This document shows positions 24,280 through 35,000 of a DNA stretch of 64,000 nt, one piece after another. This DNA comes from Liquidambar formosana (taxonomy: Eukaryota; Streptophyta; Magnoliopsida; Saxifragales; Altingiaceae). Position 1 is the stretch's first letter. Every line of letters starts with the position of its first letter. The notes beneath the pieces are model-generated. The model worked only from the letters and a program-made list of their open reading frames with translations. It did no database searches and was not told where the DNA came from. Both the position numbers and the translations under genes were made by a program. The stretch is from the NCBI GenBank assembly GCA_039720395.1, contig CM077832.1, forward strand, positions 16,248,060-16,312,059. Direction: 5' to 3'.

Positions 24280-24792
24280 TGGGCTGCCAAGATCTAATGG
24301 AGAGAAATAATATTTAGGCTACGGTTATCAAGGCAAAATACTTGGCATCTTTTTTCCAGGAAAATAAGAGTCATAGAGGGCTTCTGTATTCTGGAAAAAT
24401 GTTTTAAATCAGAGGATATTTGGCTCAAGCGCTTGACTCTGCAATTAAGGCGTGGAATATTCGTTCTATTGTTCATCTTCTGCTCAGTGATGTCCTTGAG
24501 GACATTCAAAATGTTCCTATTATTCCTGTTAATAATGAAGAAAATAGAATGTTTTCTGTTTATACTTATGATGGTAATTCAGCTTCTTTGCTTAATCGAA
24601 TTGATGTCCATGCGGCTCATCCTGAAGTTAACCTTGCTTAACTGGATTCTATCTGTCAATGTTATCCCTAGAATAAAATTCTTTTGCTGGCTCTTAATCA
24701 GAAGTATTGGGGACCAGGTGTTTTTTTTTTTTTCCCGAAGGAATAGACAGACTGAATGGATTGTGATCATAGTTTTTGCGACTGCCCTTTAA
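24280..24792 (+). pseudogene. LINE ORF2 C-terminal relic
   Basis: Translation across frames gives KAKYLASFFQENKS, then AWNIRSIVHLLLSDVLEDI followed by NVPIIPVNNEENRMF. In plant L1 ORF2 proteins this region reads roughly 'W....I...F...E...I..IP......D...W'. It is followed by LNWILSVNVIPRIKFFCWLL, which matches the zf-RVT region, 'W.....PPKIK.F.W'. The pieces occupy different frames with stops between them (24420-24641 and 24433-24792), so the copy is dead. No endonuclease or reverse-transcriptase core is visible upstream. Confidence 0.5.
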
Positions 24793-25440
24793 TTTTCTCG
24801 TGCCATTTGGTAAAGAATTTTATATTGTTCTCCTTCTCTTGACTTTAGTGCAGCTTTTGTTAGTTGCTAGGTACTAATAGAGTGACTTATGGAAGAAAAA
24901 TTGGTAATATTTAAAAAAAAAAAAAAAAAGCTAAATGCTTTGCAATACGATACAGATGAAGTTGTTCTAAATAAAGCTCTCTCATAAGTCCTTTCTATGT
25001 CATCAAAATACCAAAATTTCTGGTGACTTTTCTATTATTTTTCTCTTCCCCCACCCTAGTCCCAAAAAACAAAAAAAAAAAAAAGAAAAATGCAGAAGAA
25101 ATGAGAGGAATAATTCACCAAAAAATGTTGAAGTAGAATGCTTGGCCTTTGGAGAGCGACCCTGTATGGCATTAGGGGAAGGTATTAAAGTGCCATGAAG
25201 TGTGGAGGAGATTTTGAAGATCCTTGTTGATGCAATCTGCGGCCGTACTGGTTGCCTGTGATCTATAGTATAACTGAGTGCAGGATGTTATTATTTTGGC
25301 TAAACACGTTTTTTTTTGGGTCTGGGGGATTTTGGCTAGACAGCTTGATTGCTCCTCCTGTCATGTTGTTTGTCCTATGAGAATTGTGGATCGGAAACTT
25401 TTAAGTATATGTACAAACAAATTACCTCACATAGCAAGCA

Positions 25441-25514
25441 GCTGGAATAGCTCAGTTGGCTAGAGCGTGTGGCTGTTAACCACAAGGTCGGAGGTTCAAG
25501 CCCTCCTTCTAGCG
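25441..25514 (+). tRNA. tRNA-Asn (anticodon GTT)
   Basis: The 74-nt gene has a 7-bp acceptor stem, GCTGGAA with TTCTAGC (one G-U pair), and discriminator G. The D-arm region TAGCTCAGTTGG is the internal A box. The anticodon loop is CTGTTAA with anticodon GTT. The T arm GGAGG-TTCAAGC-CCTCC supplies the B box. There is no intron and no encoded CCA. A TTTT run about 12 bp downstream is a plausible Pol III terminator. It is a standard nuclear tRNA-Asn, 88 bp from the convergent tRNA-Ser gene. Confidence 0.97.
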
Positions 25515-25602
25515 TGTTGAAAATTTTATATTTGCTCTTCATTTTCATTTATTTAAAAAAATAAAAAAATAAAATAAAATTGGGAAGAAAAGAAGGGCTT
25601 TT

Positions 25603-25684
25603 CGTGGGCGGCAGGATTCGAACCTGCGCGGGCAAAGCCCACATGATTTCTAGTCATGCCCGATAACCACTCCGGCACGCCCAC
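25603..25684 (-). tRNA. tRNA-Ser (anticodon AGA)
   Basis: Read on the minus strand, the 82-nt gene has a perfect 7-bp acceptor stem, GTGGGCG/CGCCCAC. The A-box region is TGCCGGAGTGGTTA, the anticodon loop is CTAGAAA (anticodon AGA), and the long class II variable arm reads TGGGCTTTGCCCG. The T arm contains GGTTCGAATCC. The long variable arm and the anticodon identify serine. A T4 run on the minus strand at about 25588-25591 can terminate Pol III. It converges on the tRNA-Asn gene. Confidence 0.96.
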
Positions 25685-27289
25685 TCATGTTGAACAACAG
25701 TCCATGTTTTTCTATATCATTGGATTTTATTGCCATGTATCATTTCAGTTTCGCTGGCGGTCGTCTAGTCAATTTATGACAGAACTTTATTAGATTTTTT
25801 GTTTGTTCGAAAGAAATCAAATGGTTAACGTAATCGGAACATAATGATTATTATTTATTTATTTTTCCTAAAACTTTTTAGTTGAACCCTTCATGAAAAG
25901 AAAAAAAAATTAAAAAAAAAAGCTCACATGACTTGCTACTTGTTTTATTATTGGAAGTAAAGTGCCCTTATAACCTTTGGTTTCCAAGATCTTTTGCCAA
26001 AATGTTGTATATTTTGGATTTGAATTAGACCACAAAATTGAACTTGGACAAAAATTAGACAGCTTTAAATTTTAAAAATAGTGCTAAAAAATTCAAATAA
26101 AAGCATTTTTGACAGGTTCAAGATAGGGTCCACATAAGAAAACTTCATACATTTCTAGGGTTTATTGGCAGCCTATTATTGTAAACCCTATTATACTCCC
26201 ATTTTATGGGACAATCTCCACATACTAGGGTACCACATGCTCATTATCCAATCCAGGTTGTAGTGTCCGACTTGTACAAAACAACGCATAGGAATTTCAT
26301 ATTCACTCAAGCTCATATCCAATTTTTAGCAAAAGATGCATGAGTATTGATATCAGCTATAGATGTATAGAATTAGTTGCAATACTTATCCTACATTCCT
26401 TCCTAATCTTATATTATCTCACCTTTTAATCTGGTGTGATGAATGTAGCTCACTAGGGCACTAGAGAAAGAGACTAAGCCATTAATTAGTGCTAGGTTCC
26501 CAAATATGGGGTCGGAGTGATAGGAGATCTTTCTCTATTCAAGGCATTTTTATTCAATGTAACGGGGGTATGCCCCCCATGGACACATACATTTGGTTAT
26601 GTGGTATCATGTGAGGAGGTGCTTATGTCTTGGAGGGGCGCATACACTGGTTACATGAAATGATTTTCCTCATTTAGGATACAATGACTGTTTTATATTG
26701 CCGATTAAGAAAAAAAAAAAAAAAAACTATTTTATATTTCTCATACGACAAAATATAGGATTTGATGTGCAGGAAAGAATTTTGTTTTGAGGATCAATAC
26801 GTAATTAAAAGCACTAATGGAAAATGATAAAATTATTTGGTTTTTGTGATTTAATTAAATTTTTCTTGATAACATAGTGATTTAATGAAAATTAAGATTA
26901 GTTTTTATGATTAATTAAGAAATGTTGGTTAGCTTTCGGTCATATAAGGTTTTATTGTCAAAACCACTGCAAGTCTAAGATTTGCCCCACAAAACCAATA
27001 TCCCAGTTTATATTTGGGCCTAGACCCAACCTGAAGTCAACCAAAGCTTTATGGGTTATTTGACAAACTTAAAAACTTGGCTAGTTGAAAATAAATTTGA
27101 TCAATTTTGATTTCACATTATTTGGTCAATTTTAAAATTCCCAACTAGACCCTTAAGGCTCTAAGCCGACCCTGTGTTAGTATGTTCATGCACAACTCGG
27201 GCTAGCCCAACTTTCATTTGATGCTTTGAACTATGCACGGATCACCTTCAATCTTAGGGGCTTTAGGCAACTCATTTGGGCCTTTTGAC
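25685..27289. other. Intergenic, no gene seen
   Basis: AT-rich DNA. The stretch at about 26440-26728 ends TTGCCGATTAAG followed by an A run. This resembles a LINE tail ('TTGCCGATCAAAAA'), but there is no further support. No open frame with a recognisable domain was found. Confidence 0.45.
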
Positions 27290-27465
27290 GGATCCCTCGA
27301 TTTTATTTGCATACTCCATTTATTTTAAATCTCTTAAGATTTTATGAAAAATATAAAATATTTTTATGAAAATTTGTCACGTTATATATATATATATTTT
27401 TAATAAAACCTTAAAAAGTGAAAAGAAATGGAGAGTAAAGTTTAGGGGTTCCAATAGTGGCCCTC
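27290..27465. mobile_element. MITE of the 'GGCTATTGCCACC' family, copy G1 (decayed)
   Basis: Landmarks are shared with the better copies at 53285-54957 and 56858-57246: CTCGATTTTATTTGCATAC, CTTAAGATTTTATGAAAAAT, then a mirror-image half with AAAACCTTAAAAAG, AAATGGAGAG and a decayed TTCCAATAGTGGCCC end. The central part is shortened and carries a TA repeat. Confidence 0.5.
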
Positions 27466-28130
27466 AATTTAATTCTATCTACCCATAATTTGGAGGCCTC
27501 CGACAAATATTCAGATCCAACTTACTCTCTATCCTTTTTTTTTTTTTAAATTTTTTTTATTAGCTTCAGACCCAACTTCCTCCCTGTTGGAGAAGCCATT
27601 GAAAATATTATGGTCATAATATTAGTCTAAAATCATTCTATTAGCTCTCTCTATAATGGCAAATTTATTGAAGCACTTATTCCCGCATAGGTTATTTTTT
27701 GTCACACCAAATCTGCCAAAAGATTTGATTACTTTATCACTGTCTTCCCTACCCGATCAACAATATCTTGGTTCTCTAATAGAGTAGGGCATCTATCCCA
27801 ATTGTTGCTCCAAAGTCCCTAGCTCAAGGTCATCTAGCAAAAGGACGCTGTTAGGGATCTTGAATTTGAGATTCCCAGATGGACAAAATGTGGGATCACC
27901 CATTCTTTGTGTCTGTTTGGAAGTCTTGAATTTGGGATACCCAGTATTTTCTATAACAAAAATATGGTTTTGATCCTCAATCTCATTTCCAATTAGCGGA
28001 CAATGTGGGTCTCTGTTTGATCCCATCTAAAGCTCAAATTTGGGCCTTTGGCCTACATACTAAAGTGAGCTGGACCCACCTGCTCAACAATGGGTCTAAC
28101 TTGAGCTAGTCCAGTTTTATTTGCCTACTT
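27466..28130. other. Intergenic, no gene seen
   Basis: No supportable gene. The minus-strand frame 27793-28026 has no motif. T-rich tract at about 27535-27560. Confidence 0.5.
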
Positions 28131-28600
28131 AAAGAGGGTGGTTATTGCAACTCCTTAATTTTATTTGTTCACCTAATTAATTTTAATTTCTTAAGATTTT
28201 AGAAAAATATAAAGACCTGTTTGGCTGTCCAATTCAAAATTAAATGATTTAATAAATTTTATATAATATTGATAACACAATCCATCATCTTAAATTAAAA
28301 AATTCAAGAAAATGATGATGATCATCATAAATAAGAGTGAAAATTCAAAATAGTAGTATTTTATGGATTCCTTGGAATTGATTTTATAACATCAACTATA
28401 GTGATAACTTCAACATTTTAAAATATTATAATTCAAGGTGATGGATATATACCTTCAATCTTATGTAAAATTTTTTGAATTGTTTAATTTTAAATTGGAC
28501 AACCAAATAGGAAAAGGTTTTTATGAAATTGAGCGTATTGTTCACTAGAATATATATCATTTGAAATAATTTTACAAAAAAAAGTTTTTTAAAAATCTTT
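28131..28600. mobile_element. MITE copy G2, split by a Tourist-like MITE
   Basis: The left part (28131-28215) begins GGGTGGTTATTGCAACTCC and runs to CTTAAGATTTTAGAAAAATA. The right part (28512-28600) resumes with AAGGTTTTTATGAAATTGAG and GTTCACTAGAA. In intact members these two parts are contiguous. The gap is filled exactly by the element at 28216-28511. The mirror-image 3' half of this copy is missing. Confidence 0.55.
28216..28511. mobile_element. Tourist-like MITE (296 bp)
   Basis: Terminal inverted repeats are CCTGTTTGGCTGTCCAATTC on the left and, reverse-complemented from the right, CCTATTTGGTTGTCCAATTT. Similarity continues inward through AAAATTAAAYRATT. It is related to the element at 30028-30331. 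The ends lie in A-rich sequence, so the 3-bp duplication cannot be read uniquely. It interrupts MITE G2. Confidence 0.7.
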
Positions 28601-29250
28601 CATTGCTAGCTAGCTAGCTATCTATCACCTCCTCTTCTCTCTCACTAAAGAACATCAATTATAAACTAAATTCAATGTCATATATCGTTTACCTATAACT
28701 TCTAGTGCCTCGCATGTGTTACAATTCCTAGTGATCGAATATATATATATATATATATACACACCAAGAGATTGAGGTCGGTCATAAGAAATTGGAATCT
28801 AGATTTCACTTTATCTCCCCTTCTCAGTTGATGTGCCAATAAAACTGTGCTATAGTGACTTTCTTGAACTCGTTCATTATTAGGTCATAAAAATTTGTTC
28901 AAACCTTGTGCAATAATGTCAAAAGAAAATAAAGCTACTTTATGAAGAGAGTTCAGCTCCTCTCAATTTCTAGAATGTTTTTCACGGATGAGCTTGTTCA
29001 CTGTGTGACTTTGCACTATCTCATCCAATCAAACTTATTCACTAGTGTCTTTATGCCATCTAATCCAATCTTAGCTCCAAGGGTTTGTGCCCTTTGTCCC
29101 CTTAGACTAGGTCCACTAAGGTCCAAACCTTCAACACCGTGGGACCCGCAAAGCGGCAAAGGTCTTGCTGCATAATGAAAAGTTGAGCTGCATAATAAAA
29201 TATCTCACGAGAACCAATGTATACAAGAACTAGAATGATTCTCTAATTCC
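28601..29250. other. Intergenic, no gene seen
   Basis: Includes a TA microsatellite at about 28739-28760 and a GCTAGCTAGCTA tract near 28606-28620. The plus-strand frame 28942-29175 has no recognisable motif. Confidence 0.5.
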
Positions 29251-29443
29251 CATTTCCTATGGACAGTGTGGTTAAAATTATTCTTAGTCCACACCCAAAG
29301 AAACTCATCATGCCACATGCAGCCATTTTGTTTATTTAATTATTTTTTCTTTTGGTGAAAATGAAATGTATTAAAATAGAATTAAGAACACATTTTAGGG
29401 GTACTTTAAACACGTGTTTTAACCACACAGTCCATAGGAAATG
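29251..29443. mobile_element. Short element with 27-bp near-perfect terminal inverted repeats
   Basis: The left arm 29251-29277 starts CATTTCCTATGGACAGTGTG. The right arm 29417-29443 is its reverse complement with one difference (CAG/CTG). The 139-bp centre is AT-rich with no frame. Length and arms fit a foldback MITE, but I find no clear target duplication, so the superfamily is open. Confidence 0.6.
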
Positions 29444-30024
29444 AATACACTCCAATCTGAGCTCCTAGAGCACGTTTCAGGGTTCGTAAGGTGCACTTCA
29501 GCGTCCACTTCAAGCTAATGATGAATACATGCACATAGGGGGATCACAACGCAGTGTACTAAGCATAAATTCCTTCTCATGTCCACATGTGTTAAAGGCA
29601 TTGGAGCCTTTACCTTCGATCAGAAATGAGTGCACTAAGGTCTGGAGGTTGCCGTAGAAGTGTGTAATAAGCCCTGCTTTGGCATCTGGAACTCAGACCA
29701 ATAGGTGAGCAACGCCCACATTGAAAGCAAAGTCGGTTTAGTGAAGGTGCGTGTAAGTTGGTTTGAACACTTTGACTATCAAACCCGAAAAAAAAAAAAC
29801 CAAAGAAAGAAAGAAAGAGCAAAGTTGGCTCAAGCTTGCGTGCAACTCCATGCATATGCAGCCATCCAAGCAGTGATGCCAATATAACTACAGCACTTGG
29901 AAGTTGGAATCACTATTTAATATTCATTGTTTTTCACCCCTCTCTAACAACACGGGCCTCTTCTTAGTAAGCTAGGAAAAATGGCTAAGGAATACATAAA
30001 TGGGATTACGTTTATGCAATCTAT
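29444..30024. other. Intergenic, no gene seen
   Basis: The opposing frames at 29610-29882 and 29705-29887 lack motifs and lie across an A-rich tract (29790-29820). No supportable gene. Confidence 0.5.
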
Positions 30025-30027
30025 TAA

Positions 30028-30331
30028 GGGTCTGTTTGGGTATCGAATTTGAAATTAGATAATTCTAAAAATTTTACATAATACCAAAAGTATAAATCTA
30101 TCACCTTAAATTAGAATATTTAAAAAAGTTAGAGTCATCACTATAATTCATGTTAAGGATCAATTCCTACAAATTCATGAAATGTCACTATTTTGAATTT
30201 CTACTCATATTTGTGATGATGATTACTATTTTCTTTAAATTTGTTAATTCATGGTGATGAATTTATGCTTTTGCATGATATGTAAAACATCTTGAATTAT
30301 CTAATTTCAAATTGGATACCCAAAAAAGGCC
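30028..30331. mobile_element. Tourist-like MITE (304 bp) with TAA duplication
   Basis: The left end is GGGTCTGTTTGGGTATCGAA. The right end, reverse-complemented, is GGCCTTTTTTGGGTATCCAA. Both continue as TTTGAAATTAGATAATTC. TAA flanks both sides (30025-30027 and 30332-30334). Size, GGxxTGTTTGG ends and TAA duplication place it in the Tourist (PIF/Harbinger) group. Confidence 0.85.
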
Positions 30332-30334
30332 TAA

Positions 30335-31029
30335 TTCTTTCATTAGATGACTTGATAAGTTGACACACACATTTACCCATCTACCCATGTGGTCCCTGGT
30401 TATCCCACTCTACGTGATGGGCTATTTATTTTATGCTTGAAGAAAGAGTGTTAATTAATTAGCAGGTAGCTTCGGAGCTTCCATACTATACATATTTTAC
30501 CTTTCCTTTTTTTTTTTTTTCCTTTTTTTTTTTTTTTTGGTTTGTGGGGGGGGGGGGGGGGGGGGGGCCTTCCACTAAGGACTATATATATGTCCATACA
30601 TAGGTTAACTGAGGAACCCTCTCAAATGCCGAATTTGTCGTGAGAGGTCCAAACTAACTAGCAAGCAATGGGGAAAATGACTAAAAAAAGCATTACTAGA
30701 TCCTATCAAATAGTGAGAGTCCTATTGAATGTACTTGTAGATACCTATTTTCATACATTAATTCTTCACCTTTGGGACCAAAAAAGCAAAAAAAAGAAAA
30801 AAAGGGGAAAATGACATACGAACGAATGATGTGGCAGTGAGGGACAGTCACAATCCTAGCAAATAAAGGGTGGTTATCAAGTGAAGGCTAGAAGGAGGTC
30901 CCCAAATCCATGTCAAATTTGTCCGCATTGTTGCACGTTTTAATGACACCGCCAATTGTGTCGTATTCTCTTCGTATGGGAAAACTATCGTTTGGAATTT
31001 GGATTTATTAGATTTGGGAGAAAAATCCT
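30335..31029. other. Intergenic with a 22-nt G run
   Basis: No gene seen. Long T runs (about 30508-30538) precede an uninterrupted G run at 30546-30567, a potential G-quadruplex on the plus strand and a likely assembly weak point. Confidence 0.7.
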
Positions 31030-31189
31030 AATGGTGTGATTGGATGAGAAACTTGCAACTTGTAGGAGGGATTTTGGTTAGGATGAGATTTTAACTTAAA
31101 TCGCATTTATCATTGTAGCCATAATTTGGCATTGAAATTCCAACCTAGTCCAAATCTTTCCTGCAAATCTTTTGTCCAAACACACCATT
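31030..31189. mobile_element. Short MITE (160 bp)
   Basis: The left end AATGGTGTGATTGGATGAG pairs with the right end, which reverse-complements to AATGGTGTGTTTGGACAAAA. Similarity continues into AACTTGCA/GATTTGCA. The centre is AT-rich without a frame. The target duplication is unclear. Confidence 0.55.
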
Positions 31190-31912
31190 GAGGCGAGTCT
31201 ATTAATAATGATTTTGCAATGACGGATATCCATATAGGCAAACACATATTCATATATAAAAAGAATTTGAACATGTATTTATGTATTTTTTTTGTCTGTC
31301 ATTACAAGATTCATTTGAGAATGTTTCTACAAAGTAGGTAGACCATGCATTTCCAAAGGGAAAAGGGAAAATGTTTTGCGATGAAAGGATTTGGTTGGCA
31401 CCAAATGTTATACCAAGGGCAATCTCTTCTCTTCTCCGAAATGGAATTATATAATTGTCAAGGTCGAACCATATATGCATCATATCACATGGGAAGTGGT
31501 CCTATACAAGGACAATAGGCTTAAATGCCAAATTTAAGGCGGCCTTCAAATCCTCAAGGAATACAAAATGGACGGGTGTGGACCACCGCGCGGGTCCCCT
31601 GGGCCTGTGTCAACGGCTACTTAGCCATGTGAGGGCATGTGGCTAAACGAATTCATCCACCCCTTCACCAGTTTTTCATGGCCAATAATTTGTAGGAATT
31701 TTCGATGCCGTATAAGATTTTTGGGGCTGTTTGGAAAGTTCAAAAACCTGGCCAGCCCCGTGCACGTGTGGTGGGTTTAAACTTGTTCGTGCTTGGTTCC
31801 CGCTCGAAAATTGTAGAGCCCATTAATTAGCCTCCGGATTGAAGGGGGAAGAAAACAAACAGCTATCATTGTAATAGGGAAGGCTGTTTCGGATGCGTCC
31901 GGGTGCGTCACC
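31190..31912. other. Intergenic; last part may be gag-element sequence
   Basis: No gene seen. The last ~60 bp (about 31860-31921, minus strand) appear to continue the gypsy gag relic beyond the inserted element 31922-32963: translation gives LTGDAP...NSLPYY. The frames at 31250-31483 and 31455-31646 have no motif. Confidence 0.4.
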
Positions 31913-31921
31913 TGTCAATAG

Positions 31922-32963
31922 GGGGTTTGGGTCCTCTCCAGTCTTAATGCCTCCAGTCTCATCCAGTCTACGGTCCTAAATGCTCTAACTTGATTCAAAG
32001 GTTTCAAGCCACCCACGTCATTTACCCATTCAAGTTGCCTTTTGCCTAACTCAAAAGGTTGACAACTTGTTTTAATGGATGTAACTTCACCAAAACCCTC
32101 CCCTATATTCACTTTATCTATCCCTTTGAGAGGGACTCTGGTGAAGTTGACGGCGCAGAGCAAAGGCAGCAAAACTAGTCAATATCACTTGATTTTTACT
32201 TTAAAGTTTGAACTTTTCATTGGTTGAGAAGGAGAAAACCTATCCAAGTTTGGATTTTTAGGTGCAACAATGGTTTCTGGCAATCTAAAGGGATAGAACT
32301 CAGTTCAATCCTACATCTATATGGCCTGAAAGAAGCAGGTTCAACCTCGTAATTGTAGAGCCTAGAAGAAATTATGCAAAAACAACCGGAAAGATATTTA
32401 TGTTTTTGAATCAATGAATCCGCCATAGTTGCTTTTGCAAAAAAAAAACATGGAGAAACACCTAATTTAATGATGGAATCCCTCACCATACCAACAGTAG
32501 CACACCTGCAAATACAGATCTAAATCTCTTCTATTTTTATTTTCTTATGCTATTCTTCTTTATCCCCAAATCGGCAACAATGGCAAGGCCCAAAAATTTG
32601 ATCCATGTACAGATATGTATAATTTACAGAAAAAAGGCCTTTATTTATTTATTTTTTTGGGTAAAAAATCCTTAAGATCATCGTCAATGCAGACCTATTT
32701 TTCTTGATCGGCGATTTCCCAAAGAATGACCAAAAATATTTGTAGGGATTCAGTTATGGAGGAGAGAGAATGAAAACACTGGGTTAAAATTCATCTCGAT
32801 TCTGTAAGCACACCGTCAGCGTTTTGATAAAGGCTAAAATGACAACTTAAGCAAGTAAATGACATGGCTTGATATTAGCCCTTTGATTAAATTATGAGGT
32901 GGAGCTTTAGGAATCGTGGACTGGAGGAGATTGGACAGCTTTAGATTGGAGAGGATTCACTCT
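31922..32963. mobile_element. Mutator-like element (1.04 kb) with 9-bp TSD
   Basis: TGTCAATAG occurs at 31913-31921 and 32964-32972, a 9-bp duplication typical of Mutator-like elements. The termini form a long TIR of about 75 bp at roughly 70% identity. The left arm holds TCCTCTCCAGTCTTAATGC and TCCAGTCTACGG. The right arm, reverse-complemented, holds TCCTCTCCAATCTAAAGC and TCCAGTCCACGA. No transposase is present. The minus-strand frames at 31915-32172 and 32217-32489 are open for 85 and 90 codons but have no domain I recognise. They could be captured host sequence or chance. The element is inserted in a gypsy gag relic. Confidence 0.8.
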
Positions 32964-34112
32964 TGTCAATAGGTGAATTTATAGAAGTCGTTAGTTCCTA
33001 ACATTGAATGGTGAAACAGTTAACATGTTCTACTGTGGACTGTCGCTTTTCTTCGCCTAAGAATAAAGTGAAGTCGAGACACCTAAATCCCCTAGGAAAC
33101 TTATGGCAACGGTCTATCCACTCCAGATATGGCTTCCTATATAGCAGCCTATTAACCTGCCTATGAGGAGCCATGCCCACACACTCTTGTATCATATTTA
33201 AAATTTCATTATGGTCTGAAAGACTGTTTAGAGATTATGTATGGTCTCTTGGACCAAATACCTGGCCATAATTTTCTATTGGTGGGTTTGGGTAGAAATT
33301 CTTAGGTGGTCTCGAAAAACCATTAGGGTGGCCATATTGCCCGAGGGGTGGTCTGTTATCAAAACCATAAGTACCTTGACCATATTCCACATATGGTTGG
33401 CCTTTCGTTGTTCTATAATCATTTTCATACAGCGGGTTTATTACATTTTTAGATGTTCGTTTCCTTTTCCATTACCATGACCAACCATATTTTGACCATT
33501 GGTCTGATTAAGATTTCGGTTAAAATGGTCTGTCTCATTAAAGTTGTAACCTGCACCATTTTTCTTACCCTCTCCCCCTTGGGAAGTTTTAGCCCTGTCT
33601 AACTGGTCGTTTCTAAATGGAGGTGGAACATAAACCCTCTCATTCTTAGGCCGTTGGAAACTTGAGACGTTTGATTGAGGGGTAAACTCCACTTGGGATT
33701 TTTGTGAATTATCATTATCACCTGACCCTAGACCTTTAGTTTTCCTCTTATGGCCTAGTCCATTTTGGTTGCTTAGAGTAAAAACTAATGTAGTCAAGTG
33801 TTCACATAACGTGTCTAACTTGTTTAGTTTATCCAGTTTGTCCAATTCGTTGAGTTTGATACTCAACTCGTCAATTTTCAATCCTAGGGTATTTCCCATT
33901 TGCTCTATTTTGTCTCCTAGGTGATTAATTCTTGAAGGGACGACAAAAGGCCTTACATTGTCCCTGCCATGTCTCTAATGGTAATTGCAGTTTCTTCCAC
34001 TATGAAAATTTCCCTAGAAAGGTTTTCCTCTTGGTATGATTCTTCTGTTGGCTGTTGGCCATCAGAAGTACCCACTATACTCCTCATTTTTCTTGACATT
34101 TACACTTTCCCT
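32964..34112 (-). pseudogene. Ty3/gypsy retrotransposon gag relic, frameshifted
   Basis: On the minus strand a frame opens at about 34100 (MSRKMRSIVGTSDG), shifts frame near 33950, and continues through 33899-33441 with a Leu/Lys/Asp heptad-like region (about 33790-33880) and a polar N/Q-rich linker. After more breaks it reads KPYLEWIDRCHKFPRG, FRCLDFTLFLGEEKRQ and STVEHVNCFTIQC (33195-32998), then GTNDFYKF. That series matches the conserved start of plant gypsy gag ('P.W.....FPRGFK.P.F..F.GE...ST.EH...F..QCGE...NDF'). The match appears to resume with LTGDA beyond the Mutator-like insertion. Stops and frame changes make it non-functional. I see no protease, RT or integrase. Confidence 0.7.
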
Positions 34113-35000
34113 GTCCTATCGAACGTGTCAAAAAGGTGTTTACACTAAAATGTTGAGGGTATGCTAAGGCTCGAAAGCTTAAATATCGTGTAACCATAAC
34201 CCTCAGCACCTCTTATGCTGTTGAATTCAAGGCCGTTGGCCTCAAATGCCTAATCAATCACTGGTTTGATTAAAATTAAAATGTAAATCAGGCAATGAAT
34301 AGAGATAGGGGTTTTTCTTTCTAAGGTTGTAAACTAATGTCTATTTGCAAACTAAATTCATAGAGTTAGATCGAGAAATAGAAAAGGAAAGTGCTTCATT
34401 AAAAGGAAATATTTACAGAGATTCCAAGTAGGAAACAGCAAGATGTCCAATATTGAAAGCGTAAAACTAACAAGATTGCTAAGAAGCTAAAACAAATTTA
34501 AAACTGAGAGTTATAAAGCTAAAATGAACTAGATTTGATTTCCTGAGAAAGAGTTGTTGTGGTGAGAACCCTTTCTCCATGTATGTCTTCTTCTTTCTTT
34601 TATACAGCAACTTAGGCTAACTTCCACGATCCAGGTCATGGACAATCTGGGCAATTAATCAACTGGTTTAACTCCTACTTTGTCAGTTGTAGTGGGCTTC
34701 TCCCTTGCCGTCGTGCTCCTTATAGGACTTCACTCACCCCATTACGCTTAATGTGATAGAGTTCTTCAACAACTGTTCATTCCTTTTCTCAACTTCTTTG
34801 ACGTGGTCAAAGATGCACGTGTTCCTCCTTTGTTGTAGTTTGTTTTTATACTTCAGCAGATTAATCCTACATGGCACAAATCACATACGTGGCCTACTTA
34901 ATCCTAATACATTTCTGCCCCTTGATAAGTCATTTTTAGGTGGAAACACATTGGTTATAAATCAAACCAATGCCTTAAAGAGCTTATCTTAATCTCACAC
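34113..35000 (-). mobile_element. Probable leader and 5' LTR of the gypsy relic
   Basis: This lies directly upstream of gag on the minus strand. A minus-strand TATA-like CTGTATAAAAG at about 34597-34607 could be the LTR promoter. A TGTGAGATTAAG at about 34999 is a candidate LTR start. No primer-binding site or second LTR is identified. A low-confidence structural guess from position. Confidence 0.3.

Noticed and set aside
33241..33480. 79-codon plus-strand frame with Trp-rich start
   Set aside because: Antisense shadow of the gypsy gag relic.
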